NCBI GenBank assembly: GCA_026770585.1
Contig: MU646859.1
Location: 250,336-261,543 of the forward strand
From: Baffinella frigidus
Lineage: Eukaryota; Cryptophyceae; Cryptomonadales; Baffinellaceae
Reading direction: 5' to 3'
Length of the DNA: 11,208 nucleotides
Shown here in pieces: positions 11,178 through 11,208 of this stretch. The notes under the pieces were generated by a model. The model was not told the origin of the DNA. It ran no database searches and saw only the letters and a list, made by a program, of their open reading frames with translations. Made by a program: the position numbers and the translations under genes. The number at the start of each line of letters is the position of its first letter. Position 1 is the stretch's first letter.

Positions 11178-11208
11178 CTTGACCTCAAACCCCAAACCCC
11201 AAACCCCA
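11178..11208 (-). repeat. CCCCAAA heptamer array at the right edge
   Basis: CTCAAACCCCAAACCCCAAA and onward to the window end. It is C-strand on plus, like the GGGGTTT block inside 5216-5475 read on the other strand. It continues beyond the window. Confidence 0.85.

Noticed and set aside
1-11208. tRNA or rRNA genes
   Set aside because: No cloverleaf-type or TTCGA-loop pattern with matching arms was found, and nothing resembling conserved rRNA segments was seen by eye; a covariance-model scan would be decisive.

Overview
The window looks like a gene-poor, repeat-saturated piece of a nuclear chromosome from a eukaryote, most likely a unicellular alga with a complex (secondary) plastid. Two things suggest this. 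Degenerate plant-type TTTAGGG telomere-like heptamers occur throughout. The best coding region (10062-10535) begins with an N-terminal extension that reads like a bipartite plastid presequence: a hydrophobic signal core, then an Ala/Ser/Arg-rich transit-like stretch. A chromerid or related alga would fit, but this is inference; no rRNA, tRNA or recognisable marker gene is present to fix the taxon.

Layout. 1-560: a CT microsatellite, then a degenerate TTTAGGG field containing a strand-inversion palindrome. 560-1960: mostly unassigned, with a 16-bp tandem repeat (1249-1312), a three-copy ~55-bp repeat and GA/CT microsatellites. 1960-4360: a mosaic of one dispersed repeat (the 'CCTGAGTCCCCTGCC' family), telomere-like filler, a CA/CT microsatellite and two copies of a 148-bp foldback element. 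4360-5480: G-run repeats, copies of a second CCGTAGG-containing element and a long period-7 minisatellite. 5500-6100: two foldback elements. 6096-6740 (minus strand): what look like exon fragments, with a tandem 110-bp duplication of an intron 3' end. 6770-9240: foldback elements of at least five unrelated families, almost end to end. 9300-9930: weak minus-strand exon-like segments interrupted by stops. 9960-10535: an AT-rich upstream region and the putative plastid-targeted first exon or short gene. 10560-11208: two more foldback elements and a CCCCAAA tract.

The dominant content is short non-coding inverted-repeat (MITE-like) elements of about 145-385 bp. I count eight kinds: A, B, C, D, E, F, G and I. 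Most open reading frames longer than 60 codons are translations of these repeats. Elements A and I share a CTACCGTAGG-type hairpin motif, and a TTCTGGTACAAA motif recurs in otherwise unrelated elements. No operon-like or multi-gene system is visible. The most informative points are the foldback cluster, the 110-bp acceptor-site array, and the plastid-type presequence on an otherwise unrecognised protein.
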